From Seriola aureovittata (taxonomy: Eukaryota > Chordata > Actinopteri > Carangiformes > Carangidae): a stretch of DNA of 64,000 nucleotides. The notes below the pieces were generated by a model. That model was not told the origin of the DNA. It was given only the letters and a program-made list of their open reading frames with translations, and ran no database searches. Below, piece after piece: positions 39,721-64,000 of the stretch. The DNA lies in NCBI RefSeq assembly GCF_021018895.1, contig NC_079386.1, forward strand, positions 18,460,552 through 18,524,551. The letters run 5' to 3'. How positions within the stretch are numbered: position 1 is the first letter of the stretch; each line of letters starts with the position of its first letter. Both the position numbers and the translations under genes were made by a program.

Positions 39721-42700
39721 TCAGACCAGCTCGGCCGGCTGGTTTCGATTCCCACTGATCTACTCTCTGATGCTCCTGGGACGTCGTCAGAAGTGGCAGT
39801 TGTCATGTCAGCACGTGACCAGCAGGGGGCAGCATCGTGACGTAAGGTCAGCGGTAGTTTTGGATCACCACCACGACGTCGCTGCTACAGTTTTCTTTGC
39901 TCTGATCTCCATATTAACCGTCTTGTAAAACTCCTCAAGCGTCGCCGCGCTGTTCCCGCCCAGGAGTGACTCTGATCTGCCCCCTAGTGGAGCTACACGC
40001 AGGCAGACGCGTCATGGCAGGTGTGGCTTCCTGTGTGGGCTGAGGATAATATCTTTGGATCTTGTGTTGGCGTCACTCACGAGGTAAACAGTAGAAACAC
40101 GTCGTTTACGTTAACGCATTTAATCGTCCACGGCACCAAATCATTCAAACGTCATCAGGGAAAAGCCGAAACGTATTCGTGAGGTCCCCGAGCCGGTCTC
40201 GCTCGTCACTGGAGAACTGAACGGCTCGTACCAACGGCCCCACAGCGCACACCACCAGACCCTGGGTCTAAACCCTCAAATATTCAATCTTTACTTTTCA
40301 CAAACAACACGTCCATCAACAGTGGTGAAGTTTTATTCCCAAACACTGAATGTTTCCCTCGCTCCAGAACACAGTCGCTCCCTGACATTTCATCACTTGG
40401 TGAGATGACATCACTTCAACAATAACACTTTGCTCTTTTAATCACAAGGCTGAGTTCTCATTGGATAATCAAACTCTTCATTCTGTCTTTATTTAAAGTG
40501 GATGGGACATATTTTAACTAAATAAATAAGGTCATATTCATTAACACTGAGTTATTTTCTTCTTTCCTGATTTTTGGTTTTGATTAGGTTTTGTTATCTG
40601 GATCGTTAAATAAATAGGTGTTAATTTGTGTTATTATTATTTATTATCATTTTTAATCACTAAACAGATTCCAATTTAAAAAAAACAGGAGGAAATAAAA
40701 TCACATTGCAATGTGGTTTGGATTTGTTAATTCACTGAATAAAAAGAAACAGGGAAAAATATTATGACCTGAATCTAAAATGTTTGAATTCTGTCACTTT
40801 TAAAGTCAAACAAAAAGAAAAAAAAATCTATTTTTCCAGCCTGAGAATAAAATGTCTGAACAAAACTTCAGAAACTTGGACTTTAAACCAGCAGAGTGAA
40901 AGACAAACTGGATTAAAGGATCGTAAAACATTCACAAAGTGAGCTAAAACTCTACAAACACTTTTACTACATGAATATATAAAACATATGAAGTCGTTCA
41001 AGGCTACAAAAAGCCTGAATCATCAACAGCAACAAGGAGAGTCGTCAGCTGCTCCGTCCGAACAAATCAATGAACATCAACACAACATGAACATGAAGAA
41101 AATGATTTGCCTTTAAACTCGTCCTGCTGCTTCTGGTTTGATCTTAAATCGGAGTTTCTGACTCGCAGTGAAGAGGAACATGAAAACTAATTTAACTCAT
41201 TAATAATAACTAACAGCTAATTTAACCTCGATTTAACTCGTCTCTTTGTGCTTTGAATGAATTGAACTGAATTAACTGTCGTTTAAAGAACTATGTACAC
41301 GACGACACTGACTCCACTCGGCTTCCAGTTTCTCATCCTCTGATAAAGAAATAAACTCAGCTCCCCGTCTCTTCCTCCTCTCCAGCTCCCACTGATCAAA
41401 CACGTCAAAAATCACTTTAAATACTCGGATCTCTTTTTGTGATCTAACTACATTCTCTGGAAATTTCATTTTTTTGAATAAAGGTTTAAATGCTGTTGAA
41501 ATTTTGTCATTATTTTTGTTGAAATTTGACTAAAACAATCGACTATCAGAATATTTGCTGATTATTTTCCTGTCGATCAACTGATCAATTAATCGTTTCA
41601 GGTCTGATTTGCTTCTGTGATGAGAAGTTTATTCAGGAAGCAGCAACTCAGCTACAAACAAACTGAATTACTGCCTCAGCTCTAAATTACAGCTCTTTTA
41701 TTTATTAGGATGTAAAATAAAACCTTGTCTCTGACATTTTAACCTCTTCCTTCCTCCTTTACAACAGAGAAATACAAGTATGAGAGACTGACTGAAAAGT
41801 CTTAAAAGCTTTAAGACTCCTCCTTCTCCTCATTTTCCAAACGTAAACGCACGAAGAGGAGACCAGGCGATATTAGGAAACATGGAGAAACACAGATTAT
41901 GATGTTTTCACTCCTTCTCACTCTTTGTCAATGTGACTTAAACGAGACTAAATCACCGAGACGAAGGCGTCCGGAGGAGAAACATCTTAAATCTGCCCTC
42001 AAAGGTTTTTTTTAATCTTCATCCTCATGTTTTTCTTCCTCCTTCAAAATGGCCGAGTCTTAAAAACCTACGGAAACACGGCCGTGAAGTTGAAGTGGGT
42101 CAGGCAAATTAGGAAACATGGAAAAAGCGACTCCATGACCGGCGGCTGTAAACATGTCAGCTCGGAGACGAGCGGCTGTTCCTCTGAGGAACGTGTTGGT
42201 GAAACGATCGGCCCGACACTTGACATTTGGCTTTAAGGTGTTTCATCCTCTCTCACATAACTCAGGCTAACACTAACATGAAAGGGAGTCTACAAACTTC
42301 CTCTGGACGAAGAAGAAGAAAGAGAAGCCCTCTTTTTAGCTCTCTACAGTGATGAGTGGTGTAGTGAGAGGATGACAGGAAATGGAAATCAGACTCTAGT
42401 GTAGTGGAAAAGGCTGTTTTTCATTCTAACGCAGCCTGACGTGGTTTCAACGTCACGTTTTACCCAAAAAATCACGACGTTAACTTGTTCGTAAAACTTG
42501 TGCTACTCTCCCAGAGGAGCTGGATTAATGTGGAGGATTATTTTAAGCCTGAAACATTCATTTTGTTTTTCTGTGAATATACATTTATAAAGAAATCATC
42601 AGATCTTTCACCTGACGACTTAAATTTATCAGATTTTATCACTCGTGAGACAAAAACAACAAACAATCTTCTTATTTGAAGGTAAATGTTCGTGTGAAGC

Positions 42701-42950
42701 TATGATACGTTATCTGTGTCCCTGCTGTGGCATTATGGGAACTGTAAGGGGAAGTTTGGCCGTAAGAAAACGACACCACAGAGGAGGAGGAGAGAGGGAG
42801 GCTGACATTTAACAGAGGTTGATAGAAGACGGTTTATCTGCAGGATTTGTGCGTTTTTGTGAAATCTAAACAGTGTCGTTCATTGTTGAGTTTATCAGAG
42901 GTGACTGAGAAAAGAAGCCGAGCAGCTCGTCAGAAACTAAATATTATCCT

Positions 42951-43209
42951 CCCCTCCCTCCCTCCCTCCCTCCCTCCCTCTCTAAACGAGATAAAGATGC
43001 AAAATAGAGGGAGATGAAACAAACAGATGGGAGACGTGAACACTTCTCTGCTCGTCCGTCTGTGCTGAACATCTGAAGTCAGCCAGAGGCGGCATGTTAC
43101 AAAAACACTGCGCTGGGAAATATTTGGTAGTGTAGTCATAATAAAGACAGTCCTGCCTTTCCTCCTGGCTCTCCTCTGCCTCCTCCTCCTCCTCCTCCTC
43201 CTCCTCCTC
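42951..43209. repeat. (TCCC)n and (CTC)n microsatellites
   Basis: TCCC units at about 42951-42980 and a CTC trinucleotide run at about 43177-43209. Confidence 0.9.
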
Positions 43210-44777
43210 TGCTGTGCCCTGTCGTCTCGCCGCTGCCTCCTGCAACAACACGTCACATCTTTACATCACTGGTCCCAGTGTTCTCTGCATTTAAAGCAGA
43301 TGCTCTTCGTTGTAACTGAAACGGCAGCAACAAGCACCGTGTGAACTGCAGCTGTGAGTTTAACAGCGTCTGCTGCCCAGTGATCACCTGTAACCAGCTG
43401 CTGCCTCCTGCCAATCATCTCAACTGCAAGTTTCTACCTCTGATTTCATCCAGTAGCTAAACTGTGGATTTACAAACACTCTCATGGCTCAGGTTGTTAG
43501 AGACCAGATTTAACCAAATATTCAAAATATGCAGCTCAAACCTCTTCAGAGATTATCATCAAAAATAACAAACACACATTTATGACATTTTACAATCACT
43601 TCTGAATCCATTAATATTTCTCAGTGTTAGATTTCCTGTTTAAAGCGATGGCTGCTGTAACTCAGACAGCCACCGCTCAGGCCAACACACACACAGCGCT
43701 CCACAGGTGGACAGATGTTTCTGCGGAAGTTTTTCAGTTTCAAACTACAGATTTTTGAGGCTCCATCAGCTGCTGGACGTCGTGGCATCTCCTTCTCTTC
43801 CTCTCGCCGCGAGCAGAGCGGCTGAACGCCGACGAGTTTGTGATCTTCACGAGCCGGAAAATCTGATTCAGAAATCGGTTGAAGCGAGATTCTGTCAGGA
43901 GTCCTGACGTGGGTCTGGTGCTTCGACGTGTCTTTGACCTTTGTGCCGTTCAGTTGCTCATGTTCTGCTTCATGAGTGGCACAGAGACTACAGCCTCATC
44001 AAAGCCTCCAGGATCAGAGGAAATGACACCAGCTGCTGCAGCGTCACGTTACTGTGAATATGAACCAACTCTGAGTCTGTTTGTATTCACAGCAACAGTC
44101 GCTGTCGACCTGAGGAACGAATCCAAGGGTTAAATCTTCTTCACATGGTGTTTCACATGCTTTAACCGTCCTGTTATTTACTTCATGTGAACACAGGGGA
44201 GTCAGAGCTGACGCTGAGCCGATCATCCTGACCATAGAAAACAAAGCAGAGGAGATGGTTTGTGATATGAGTTTCCTGTTTGCTGTTGATTTGTCGGTGC
44301 TGCTTCAACTTTTTTCGACTCTCTGGCAGAAAAACTCCCACTGCGGGAAACGAATGAATCCCTGTTCTTCGATGCTTCTCCACCAGCAGTGAACAAACGG
44401 ATCAATGAACGTCTCGGCGCAACAACAGCTTGTAACGTTTGCTCCACTTTGATACGTGTCGTATTCGAACCGTTTCCTCTCCCGCAGGCCGGGCAGTGTG
44501 TCCGCCTGATGAGATCAGAGCAGGTGGACGGCAGCAGCCTGTGGTGAGTGGCGGGAGGCGTTTGATGGATCAGAGGCAGCTGGTGGTTGTAGAGGGGGAG
44601 TAACGCCACACTGCTGCCTCGTTAACATACAGCCCATCGCCGCTGCCTGGCTGCCGACGCAGCGGTGGCCGCTCGCTGTCTGAAAGCACCTTCAGGACGG
44701 TTTCTGTGGTTGCCATGGTGAAACAGGAAACTGCGACAGCGAGGTGAAACTAGAATGACCTCCTCATGGTTTTCTGC

Positions 44778-45014
44778 CTCCGCCACTCAGAGTAGTTTGA
44801 TATAAAATATGAACCATTTGTGTGAAATTTTGTCACAACTGCCGCGTGAAATCTTTTTGTAAAGTCACACTGACCTTAATGTTTGAACTTTGACCCCCAA
44901 AATCTAATCAGTTTGTCTTTGAGTCCTAGTGAATATTTCTGCCAAATTTGAAGAAGTTTCATCAAGATTTTACTGAGATATCGTGTCCAAGAGAATGAGA
45001 CAGACGAACTGACG
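44778..45014 (+). repeat. Dispersed repeat family C, copy downstream of rbm46
   Basis: Second copy of the element at 55051-55295, same orientation, diverged by substitutions and small indels. It lies within about 370 bp of the rbm46 stop codon and so may be part of the 3' UTR. Confidence 0.75.
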
Positions 45015-45379
45015 ACTGAAGACTCTGTGTCTCTCCTTGTGTTCACACGACTTCACTGCTCAAACAGAATCAGAGCAGCTGCTGAACACGGCGCAGCGTC
45101 CAGCAGCTAAAGAGCCAGACATTTCCCCCAGGAGCTGGAGGAGACCAAACACAGGGCTAAAAGAGCGGGAACGCTGGGCGTAGATTCATCAGGTGACACA
45201 AACCAGACTCACCACGAATCATCATGTTGCTCTGTAACTGCTGCAGGAGGAAATAAGCAGCTGTTTCACATTACCTCCTGATGTAATCAGCTCAGTGTGG
45301 TCTAGAATATAAAATAATATTAATATAATAATAGAACTCGGACCATTACACTTCAGCGTCACATCACTGTGTCTCACCG

Positions 45380-58558
<13,179 letters not shown>

Positions 58559-58559
58559 T

Positions 58560-58800
58560 TGTCCTCAGAGTAAAACGTTTTCTTCTTAACCGGAATAAAA
58601 TCTCAAACAGCGACACTTCATAGAAAATGTTGTGCAGTTCAATTAAAGGTTCGTCGGGGAAAAAAAACTCCTCACCTGTCAACCTGTCAACAACCTGCCA
58701 ACTTCTCGAGATTTTGATTGACGTGAAGCTGATCCCGTCTGAGCCAATCAGCACGGGCGTCTTGGACACAGGAGGAGGGACAACATGTTGGTACGTTCCT
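58560..58800 (-). promoter_or_regulatory. Candidate rbm46 promoter region
   Basis: The interval just upstream of the first rbm46 ATG has a CCAAT box (plus strand 58744-58748) and a CRE-like TGACGTGA (58719-58726), in a locally less AT-rich patch bounded upstream by an A-rich array. CRE-like sites occur in many testis-active promoters, but the link here is inference. No TATA box is evident. Confidence 0.4.
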
Positions 58801-58804
58801 CTTG

Positions 58805-59160
58805 TAAAATAAAATAAAATAAAATAAAATAAAATAACACATCCAATCAAACTGAAATTTAATGAGTAAGAAAAAAATAAGAATAATAAAATAAAACGAA
58901 AAAATTTAATAAAATAAAACAAAATATAAAGACAGTTAAGTTTATTAAGTTAAATTTATGATAAATCAAATAAACAGAAATAAACTAAAATAAATAACTG
59001 AGTAAGACTAACATAATAAAATAAAAATGCAATAAAATAAGAATTAAATGCAATATGATTAATAAAATAAATTTTTAAAAAAAAAGGAGAAATGCAATAA
59101 AATAAAGTAAAACAGAAGACATGAAAAAAAGTAAAAATAATTCAATTTATAATGTTGTAA
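58805..59160. repeat. A-rich (AAAAT)n-derived tract between lrat and rbm46
   Basis: Starts with about six to seven units of AAAAT (58806-58837) and continues as degenerate AATAAA/ATAAAA sequence to about 59160. It occupies much of the spacer between the lrat 3' end and the rbm46 promoter. Chance AATAAA hexamers on the plus strand here are not poly(A) signals of either gene. Confidence 0.75.
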
Positions 59161-59199
59161 TGAGAAAAAAAAATCCGAGACTCTCAGAAAAATACAATC

Positions 59200-59205
59200 T
59201 TTATT
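59200..59205 (-). terminator. lrat poly(A) signal AATAAA
   Basis: Canonical AATAAA on the minus strand, about 91 nt after the lrat stop codon. This implies a very short 3' UTR ending near 59180. It supports 59296 as the true end of lrat and places the end of the transcript about 620 bp before the rbm46 start codon. Confidence 0.75.
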
Positions 59206-59295
59206 AGACTCGGGTCATAAATGTACATTTTCAATTATTATTCTCATGTGTAATTTGCACAGTGTTAGACTGCAGACCTCCACGGACCGCAAACT

Positions 59296-59451
59296 TTACG
59301 ACGCCATCCATATGAGGAAGGGCAGCAGGACGGCCAGCAGGGTGGCGTAGGTGCTCACAGCTCTCAGGTAGAGCAACAGACACGCCCCTAGCACCGCGGT
59401 CACCTTGGCAACACGCCGGCTCAGCAACAGCTTCCTCACAGTCTTGCAGAA
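59296..59451 (-). CDS. lrat: lrat terminal coding exon 5 (membrane anchor)
   Basis: 156 nt including the TAA stop, acceptor TCTTCATCAG. Begins FCKTVRKLLLSRR, equivalent to human FCETVKIII, and ends in a roughly 30-residue hydrophobic segment with PFLIWMAS. The position of this intron matches the one coding-region intron I recall in human LRAT. It is separated from exon 4 by a 2.3-kb intron. Confidence 0.92.
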   Translation of the reverse strand, partial: FCKTVRKLLLSRRVAKVTAVLGACLLLYLRAVSTYATLLAVLLPFLIWMAS

Positions 59452-60074
59452 CTGATGAAGAGGAGAGAAAAAAAAAACACATTTAACAGCTGATAATCCA
59501 TGTTTGTTCTGTCAACGAGGGGAAATTCTTCCTCGAGAAGTAAACTGGAATAAAATATGGTGATAAAGATTATGTTACTTATATAGTTCCATATTATAGT
59601 TCCACAATCATAAAAAGAAACTGACTTAAACTTACTCCAGATGCACCTTTAGATACTTTTACTATCTGTTTTTGCCTCTTGTTTCTTGTCTTTTGTTCTC
59701 TGGTATCATCTGGTTTGTTTTCTGTCTTCATGCCCATCTGTTTATCAATAAGAATAAATCCATGATTTTCCTACATGTTTAACCCTGGAACAGAGTTTAA
59801 AGTCAGAACCATAACTAACCACTAGATGGAGTAGTTACATCGTCTTATTATCACTGACATTTACACACAGTGATGAATGAGCTTCATTTCCTGCTTCAAA
59901 TATGTTATAAATCAAAACTTAATAAAGAGTCTATGGAGCATTTATTCATTAGCCTTCCACACTGAGGGTGTAAACATGTTATTCTACTGGGTGATATACA
60001 GTTACAGCAAAAAAGAAATTGTTAAAGGTCAGGGGTGATACAAGGTCACATGTTATTCCTCTTTTATTTAAACT

Positions 60075-60117
<43 letters not shown>

Positions 60118-62749
60118 TTATTGTTATTATTACAAATCATAGTTTTTTTCTGATAACCTTCTGGCCCATCAAATTTCAGATATGATAACAAATACTAGTC
60201 AGAGCCAAAAGCCTTAAAAGAGCTATATGTACATCTTTGCTAGTGCTACATAGCTAGTGTTAGCATTAACAGCTGTTTACTAGCTGAGGTTATAATGCGT
60301 CCTCTGAGCAGCTGCTCAGTCAGGGCAGACTGGAGACTACAGTGACTTGGGCCAGGGCTAGCTGGTTAGCATGCTAACTTCAGTAGAAGAAAAAAAAGTG
60401 ATAGTAACAGAAGCAAAGCAACTTTCGACCTCTGGAGAGAGCTGTTGGTGAGTAAAGGAATGAAGTTTCTTCTAGACCGGTAAATAAACAGCTGCTAATG
60501 CTAATGTTAGCTATGTAGCAATAACAAAACCTACAAATAGCTCCTTTAATAATTCCTAAAGAAACAGAATCAAGTTGGAAAATATTCATATCTGAGAATC
60601 TGTAACGTTCAAAATAATCAATGAAAATTACTCAGTCTATTTATTATCAACATTTAAATTCCTTTTATATTTGTGTATCAGCTTATTGAACTTCCAGTAT
60701 TTTCGTATTGTTCAGTGTGACGCTGCAGTTTCATCAGGAAAAAGTCTGTTTCCCAACTCACAGACTCATTCATTAGTGTACTGAACTAGAATTTAGGTTT
60801 TTACACAAACTGAAGGTATTTGACTCTTTAAGCTTCCAAAAGCTGCTTTACTTGAAAAAAAAATCAGCTTTGAAATTTCACCAAAACTTCCACTTGAGAC
60901 GCCTCCGGTCTGCTCTGCTCTCTCTCTCTCTCTCTTCCCTCCATCTTTCTCTGTCCACTTCTCATTTCCTCTCCCTCCCTCTCCTGCTTATTCTGTCCAT
61001 CAGTGTGAAACCCAGCCACTTGTTTGCTCCGTTATTTCACAATTACACTCTGTCACTCTTTTAATCACACGCTGCAAATCCCAGGTCCAATGAGACAACC
61101 ATCTGCAGCTGAGAACAATAGCACAGAAACAATAGGAGCTTTCATTGACGGAAGTTGCTGCAACAGAGAGGTTTAACCCAATTAAAGAGGCAGGCTGGTC
61201 TGATCTGTGATCGGCTTTAATAAACGCCTCGCAGCTAAATGTGTCTGACCTTTAGCTGTGAGCCGTTTATTAAATATGCAGCATAGTCCAGGCGAAGAGT
61301 TTAAATACAGTATTGTACACTGGTGGGAGCTCGCTGCTTTTCTAGGTTTGTTCTGAAAACTCAAGGCAGTTTCCACACACAAAACTTCTGGATATATTCC
61401 AGAGGTTTTCAGCCGAGGGAAAATGGACAGGTGCACACAAGAGGTTACTTCCTGCAGTTAAAAAAGCCTACTTTAAAAATCAAAAAATGCATCATAACTC
61501 AGTCAAATCTGAACGCACAAACATGAAACACATATTTTTAGATTCAATGTGATTTATACTTTCTGATAATCTCAATCTCTCTGATGTTCATCATGACCGA
61601 ATGTCCAGAAATCATAGAAAGAAAACATCTACTTATGAGTGCAGAACTTATAATCATCATGTTTTTAACCTCAGTATCACAGTGGTGGTGACAGCTGTCT
61701 GTACATCCAGTGGTATATAGTAAACAGGAAGTGCTAATAGCTAATTCTTCAGACTTCATTTTTGGGTTTAGTGTCTGCGTCACCTGGAACGTCTGGAAGC
61801 TCACGACGGTGCCGTAGCGACAGTACATGACGAAGTGTTCGCAGTTGTACCACAGCAGACTGTAGGACACGTCGCCCCGCAGCTTCTCCGCCCTGACGGC
61901 CACCTCCTCCCCCCGCAGCGCCGGGCGGCTGCACACCTGGACAGAGGTGGTAACAGATATGATTGTGGTTTTGAAGCAGCCGGACAGGGTTCTGGTTTGA
62001 TGCGGGTCACCTTGTCCGTGGTGTTGATGAGTATCTCTGATCCGTAGGCGAAGTCCTCCACGGAGTCCACTCTCACGCTGCCACACTGAGGAAGAAACAC
62101 ATCTACACCGTATTATTCTGTGAAGAACTACAGACATTACCAACAGACACCTGTCCACCCCAGGTGAAGATACGACTGTGAAACATCAACAATAATTCAT
62201 ATTTCTTTCATTTCTTTGCAACCATTATTTCTCCACTTTTTTCAGTGGCTTTTAAACTGCCCTTGCTCAGCTGTCATGGAAACGTAGTGAAACATGACGT
62301 GACTCCCAGTCTGTGTACTGGGTTGAGTGGAGCTTCAGTACCTTGGCCAGGACTCCCAGCAGGAGTCTGCTGTTGGTGACCATCTGCTTGATTCGACACT
62401 GGTTACTGGAGACGACGGGCATGATGTCTGGGATGAAATGAGCTACTCTGGAGAGAAGACAGGATAAAAATTAAATTAGCATCTTTGACCAATCAGATCG
62501 GAGCATCATGATGTCCACGGCCCGTCAGACTCACCTGCCCGCCCCCAGGTAAATCCCAAAGTGTGTGAACAGAGTCCTGGGCACTTCCAGCAGGTCCCCC
62601 CTCCTGAACATCAGGTCATACTTACTCTTCATCCTCTCTCCTCTCCCTCCGTCAGCCTCCTCCTCTCTCTCCTTCTTCCTCCCCTTCTCTTTCGGGTCGT
62701 GACTCGGCGTGGAGATGAAGAGCAGAGCGAGCAGCTGCAGAGGAAACAT
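59296..62749 (-). CDS. lrat: Lecithin retinol acyltransferase, 5 coding exons (spliced)
   Basis: Transfers an acyl chain from phosphatidylcholine to all-trans-retinol, making retinyl esters at the endoplasmic reticulum membrane for storage and the visual cycle. Exons: 62749-62535, 62447-62342, 62085-62011, 61936-61784, 59451-59296. They join with consistent phases into 234 residues; human LRAT has 230. Seen in the translation: a short hydrophobic N-terminus (about 2-14), RRGDLLEVPRT, His63 in THFGIYLG, His75 in VAHFIPD, Cys164 in WYNCEHFVMYCRYGT, and a hydrophobic C-terminal segment ending PFLIWMAS. The spacing of the two His and the Cys equals human His60, His72 and Cys161 with an offset of 3. 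The start ATG at 62749 has G at -3; no ATG lies just upstream in frame. Residues 17-43 are a charged Lys/Glu/Arg-rich stretch unlike the human protein. Teleosts can carry lrata and lratb paralogs and I cannot tell which this is. Confidence 0.94.
60079..60115. repeat. (TA)n microsatellite in lrat intron 4
   Basis: About 37 bp of pure TA. Confidence 0.95.
60214..60549. mobile_element. Inverted-repeat MITE-like element in lrat intron 4
   Basis: Terminal inverted repeats of about 65 bp (60218-60283 and 60480-60545) share AGAGCTAT/AGGAGCTAT ends and GCTACATAGCTA, TTAGCATTA, CAGCTGTTTA inside. TTAA flanks both ends (60214-60217, 60546-60549) and could be a target duplication. No ORF. The internal part (CGTCCTCTGAGCAGCT) recurs near 26465. 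Confidence 0.7.
61784..61936 (-). CDS. lrat: lrat coding exon 4 (catalytic Cys)
   Basis: 153 nt, phase 0 on both sides (51 codons), acceptor TCTGTCCAG and donor GTGACG. Holds the family signature NCEHF with nucleophile Cys164 and the following MYCRYGT. The upstream intron is only 74 nt, close to the minimum for vertebrate splicing. Confidence 0.92.
62011..62085 (-). CDS. lrat: lrat coding exon 3
   Basis: 75 nt, phase 0 on both sides (25 codons), acceptor CTTCCTCAG and donor GTGACC. Codes CGSVRVDSVEDFAYG then SEILINTTDK, matching the human stretch with VDTVEDFAYGANILVN. A symmetrical exon, so skipping it would keep the frame while removing part of the catalytic domain. Confidence 0.9.
62342..62447 (-). 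CDS. lrat: lrat coding exon 2
   Basis: 106 nt between acceptor TTCTCTCCAG and donor GTACTG. Completes Arg72 and codes residues 73-107, beginning VAHFIPDIMPVV and ending LLLGVLAK. Contains the second active-site His (75). It is too short to stand out as an open frame; it was found by searching for the LRAT continuation after exon 1. Confidence 0.9.
62535..62749 (-). CDS. lrat: lrat coding exon 1
   Basis: 215 nt, ending in phase 2 at donor GTGAGT (62534). Codes residues 1-71 and part of Arg72. It carries the N-terminal hydrophobic segment, the charged insertion, the RGDLLEVPRT motif and the first catalytic His (63). The 36 codons upstream in the same frame contain no ATG, so MFPLQLL is the natural start. 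Confidence 0.9.
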
Positions 62750-64000
62750 GGCGCGAGGGGAAGGAGAGGGAAATGTGGTCGTCACCTCACAGGTGGTTTT
62801 ATTCTCTGGGTGGGAGGGGCAGAGAGGGGATTATGGGAAATGCCACCGAGGCTGGTCGAGGTCCAGCGCCGGGTGTTTCAGGTCCTGAGAGGAAAGCAAC
62901 ATTATAAAAACAACTCTGATCAAAAAGAAACAGTCAACAAAGTGAAGTGTCTGTTACTGTAACCATGACGATAAACGTACTCCGACCTAAACAACATACT
63001 CATTTTATCCCAAACTGCAATCCTTCCCTAAACCTGACCAAGTTGTTGTTGTGGCCAAACCTCCATAAAGCTTCACTACAGCTTCGTCACAACATTTCAT
63101 TATTTATATTTCAGCTGTGAGTTTTAATTCTTTAAAAAAGAATCAAAGCTCTGCTCCTAAGACTGAAGCACATGTAGCTACAAACTGCTTAAAATCTATT
63201 TCAATTTATTCATTTCAATTCATTTCTCATATTTGTTTGTAACAGGAAAGTTGGAGATCCAAAGTTTCCAAAAGATGCAAAATATGTCAGGATGAAATTT
63301 ATGAAAATGTGTTGAATATTTCCTCTGGATGGGATAATGCAGCCATAATATATATATATATATAGAGAGAATAGTATCCTGTAGCTGTGGAGGATAAAGA
63401 ACGACCATAGACTCAATAAAACATACCAGCAGAAGAGAAGACGTATGTCCCAGCAGAGACACACAAAAAGGATTCATGACAAAAATAAAACTGAACAGAA
63501 ATTATAACAATATGATGTAATAAAAACAACAACATAAAAAACACAAAATACATATTCAGTCAACAATTGAAAGAATCTGTTAAAACAGGACTTCAGGGCA
63601 GTAAAGTAAGTAGAAAGTGCAGTAATAAAAGCAGAAACAACAGAGGACAGATGCTGAAGTCACTGTCTACCTCTTCTACTTCTGCTATTCAGAATCGAAC
63701 TGAGTCACAGAAACGTCAGAACAACAGGGAGCTGACTGAGCGTCAGGATTATTATTATTAAGCAACGTCAGTCAGGCTCTTTGCAGCCTGTGCACACAGC
63801 TGATAATTATTAATGTACATACAACAGTCCTTCATGAAGATTATACTGTTTATACAGAGGTGTTTCTGTTATTCAGCATATCTTTGTTGATATAAATGGG
63901 TTGGACAAAATAATATAAACTTATAAACGTATATAACTGCTTGTAATACCAAGCAATACACCATGAATGAATGAATCCAAGTTTATGTTAAGTTCTATGT
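62750..64000. other. Upstream flank of lrat
   Basis: No coding sequence seen. On the minus strand a TTCCTCTCAG sequence ending near 62890 could be the acceptor of a 5' UTR exon, and TTTATAAT near 62902-62909 is a weak TATA-like match; the two readings are mutually exclusive and neither is proven. A short (TA)n run lies at 63347-63364 and the rest is AT-rich. Confidence 0.4.

Larger units (their letters stand above)
39719..45379. other. Gene-free stretch downstream of rbm46
   Basis: Contains the rbm46 3' UTR of unknown length, a family C repeat (44778-45014), and TCCC/CTC microsatellites. By eye, the first canonical minus-strand AATAAA after the rbm46 stop is at 41706-41697 (two overlapping hexamers), about 3.7 kb away; a weaker CATAAA lies near 43580. 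No other gene seen. Confidence 0.5.
59452..61783 (-). other. lrat intron 4
   Basis: 2332-nt intron. It holds a (TA)n array at 60079-60115, an inverted-repeat element at 60214-60549, and a CT-rich stretch near 60915-60985. A longer open frame that runs from exon 4 into this intron is read-through. No coding sequence seen inside. Confidence 0.8.

Noticed and set aside
61544..62158. Minus-strand frame of 204 residues as a separate gene
   Set aside because: It is lrat exon 4 in frame, read through both flanking introns; the spliced model explains the homology better.

Overview
The window looks like nuclear DNA of a ray-finned, probably percomorph, teleost. It has split genes with GT-AG introns, very many long (CA)n/(TG)n arrays, dispersed repeats of a kind common in fish genomes, and the RBM46-LRAT neighbourhood that is also known from other vertebrates. 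The species cannot be named from the sequence alone.

Two protein-coding genes are supported, both on the minus strand and both in the right-hand 19 kb. lrat (lecithin retinol acyltransferase) has five coding exons between 62749 and 59296. They join in frame into a 234-residue protein with the His/His/Cys catalytic set and a C-terminal membrane segment. rbm46 (three-RRM, dsRBD-containing germ-cell RNA-binding protein) has ten coding exons between 58558 and 45380, joining in frame into about 595 residues. The lrat poly(A) signal (59205-59200) and the rbm46 start codon are only about 640 bp apart, and an A-rich simple-sequence tract fills much of that spacer. The two genes do not share a pathway (retinoid storage and visual cycle versus meiotic mRNA control); their proximity is conserved synteny rather than an operon.

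Positions 1-45379, downstream of rbm46, form a gene-poor region. I see no exon of a recognisable protein there, only microsatellites, minisatellites, and fragments of dispersed repeat families, several of which recur inside rbm46 or lrat introns. Most open frames in this part are microsatellite read-through (poly Cys-Val or Thr-His) or purine/pyrimidine tracts.

The most unusual structure is around rbm46 exon 9. In the transcript this 103-nt exon has a (UG)34 array ending 3 nt before it and a (CA)n array beginning 8 nt after it. These arrays are mutually complementary and could close the whole exon into a loop, and a diverged direct duplication lies outside them on both sides. UG arrays also touch or nearly touch four other rbm46 splice sites. 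This suggests repeat-driven control or disruption of splicing, but it is inference from sequence and needs RNA data.
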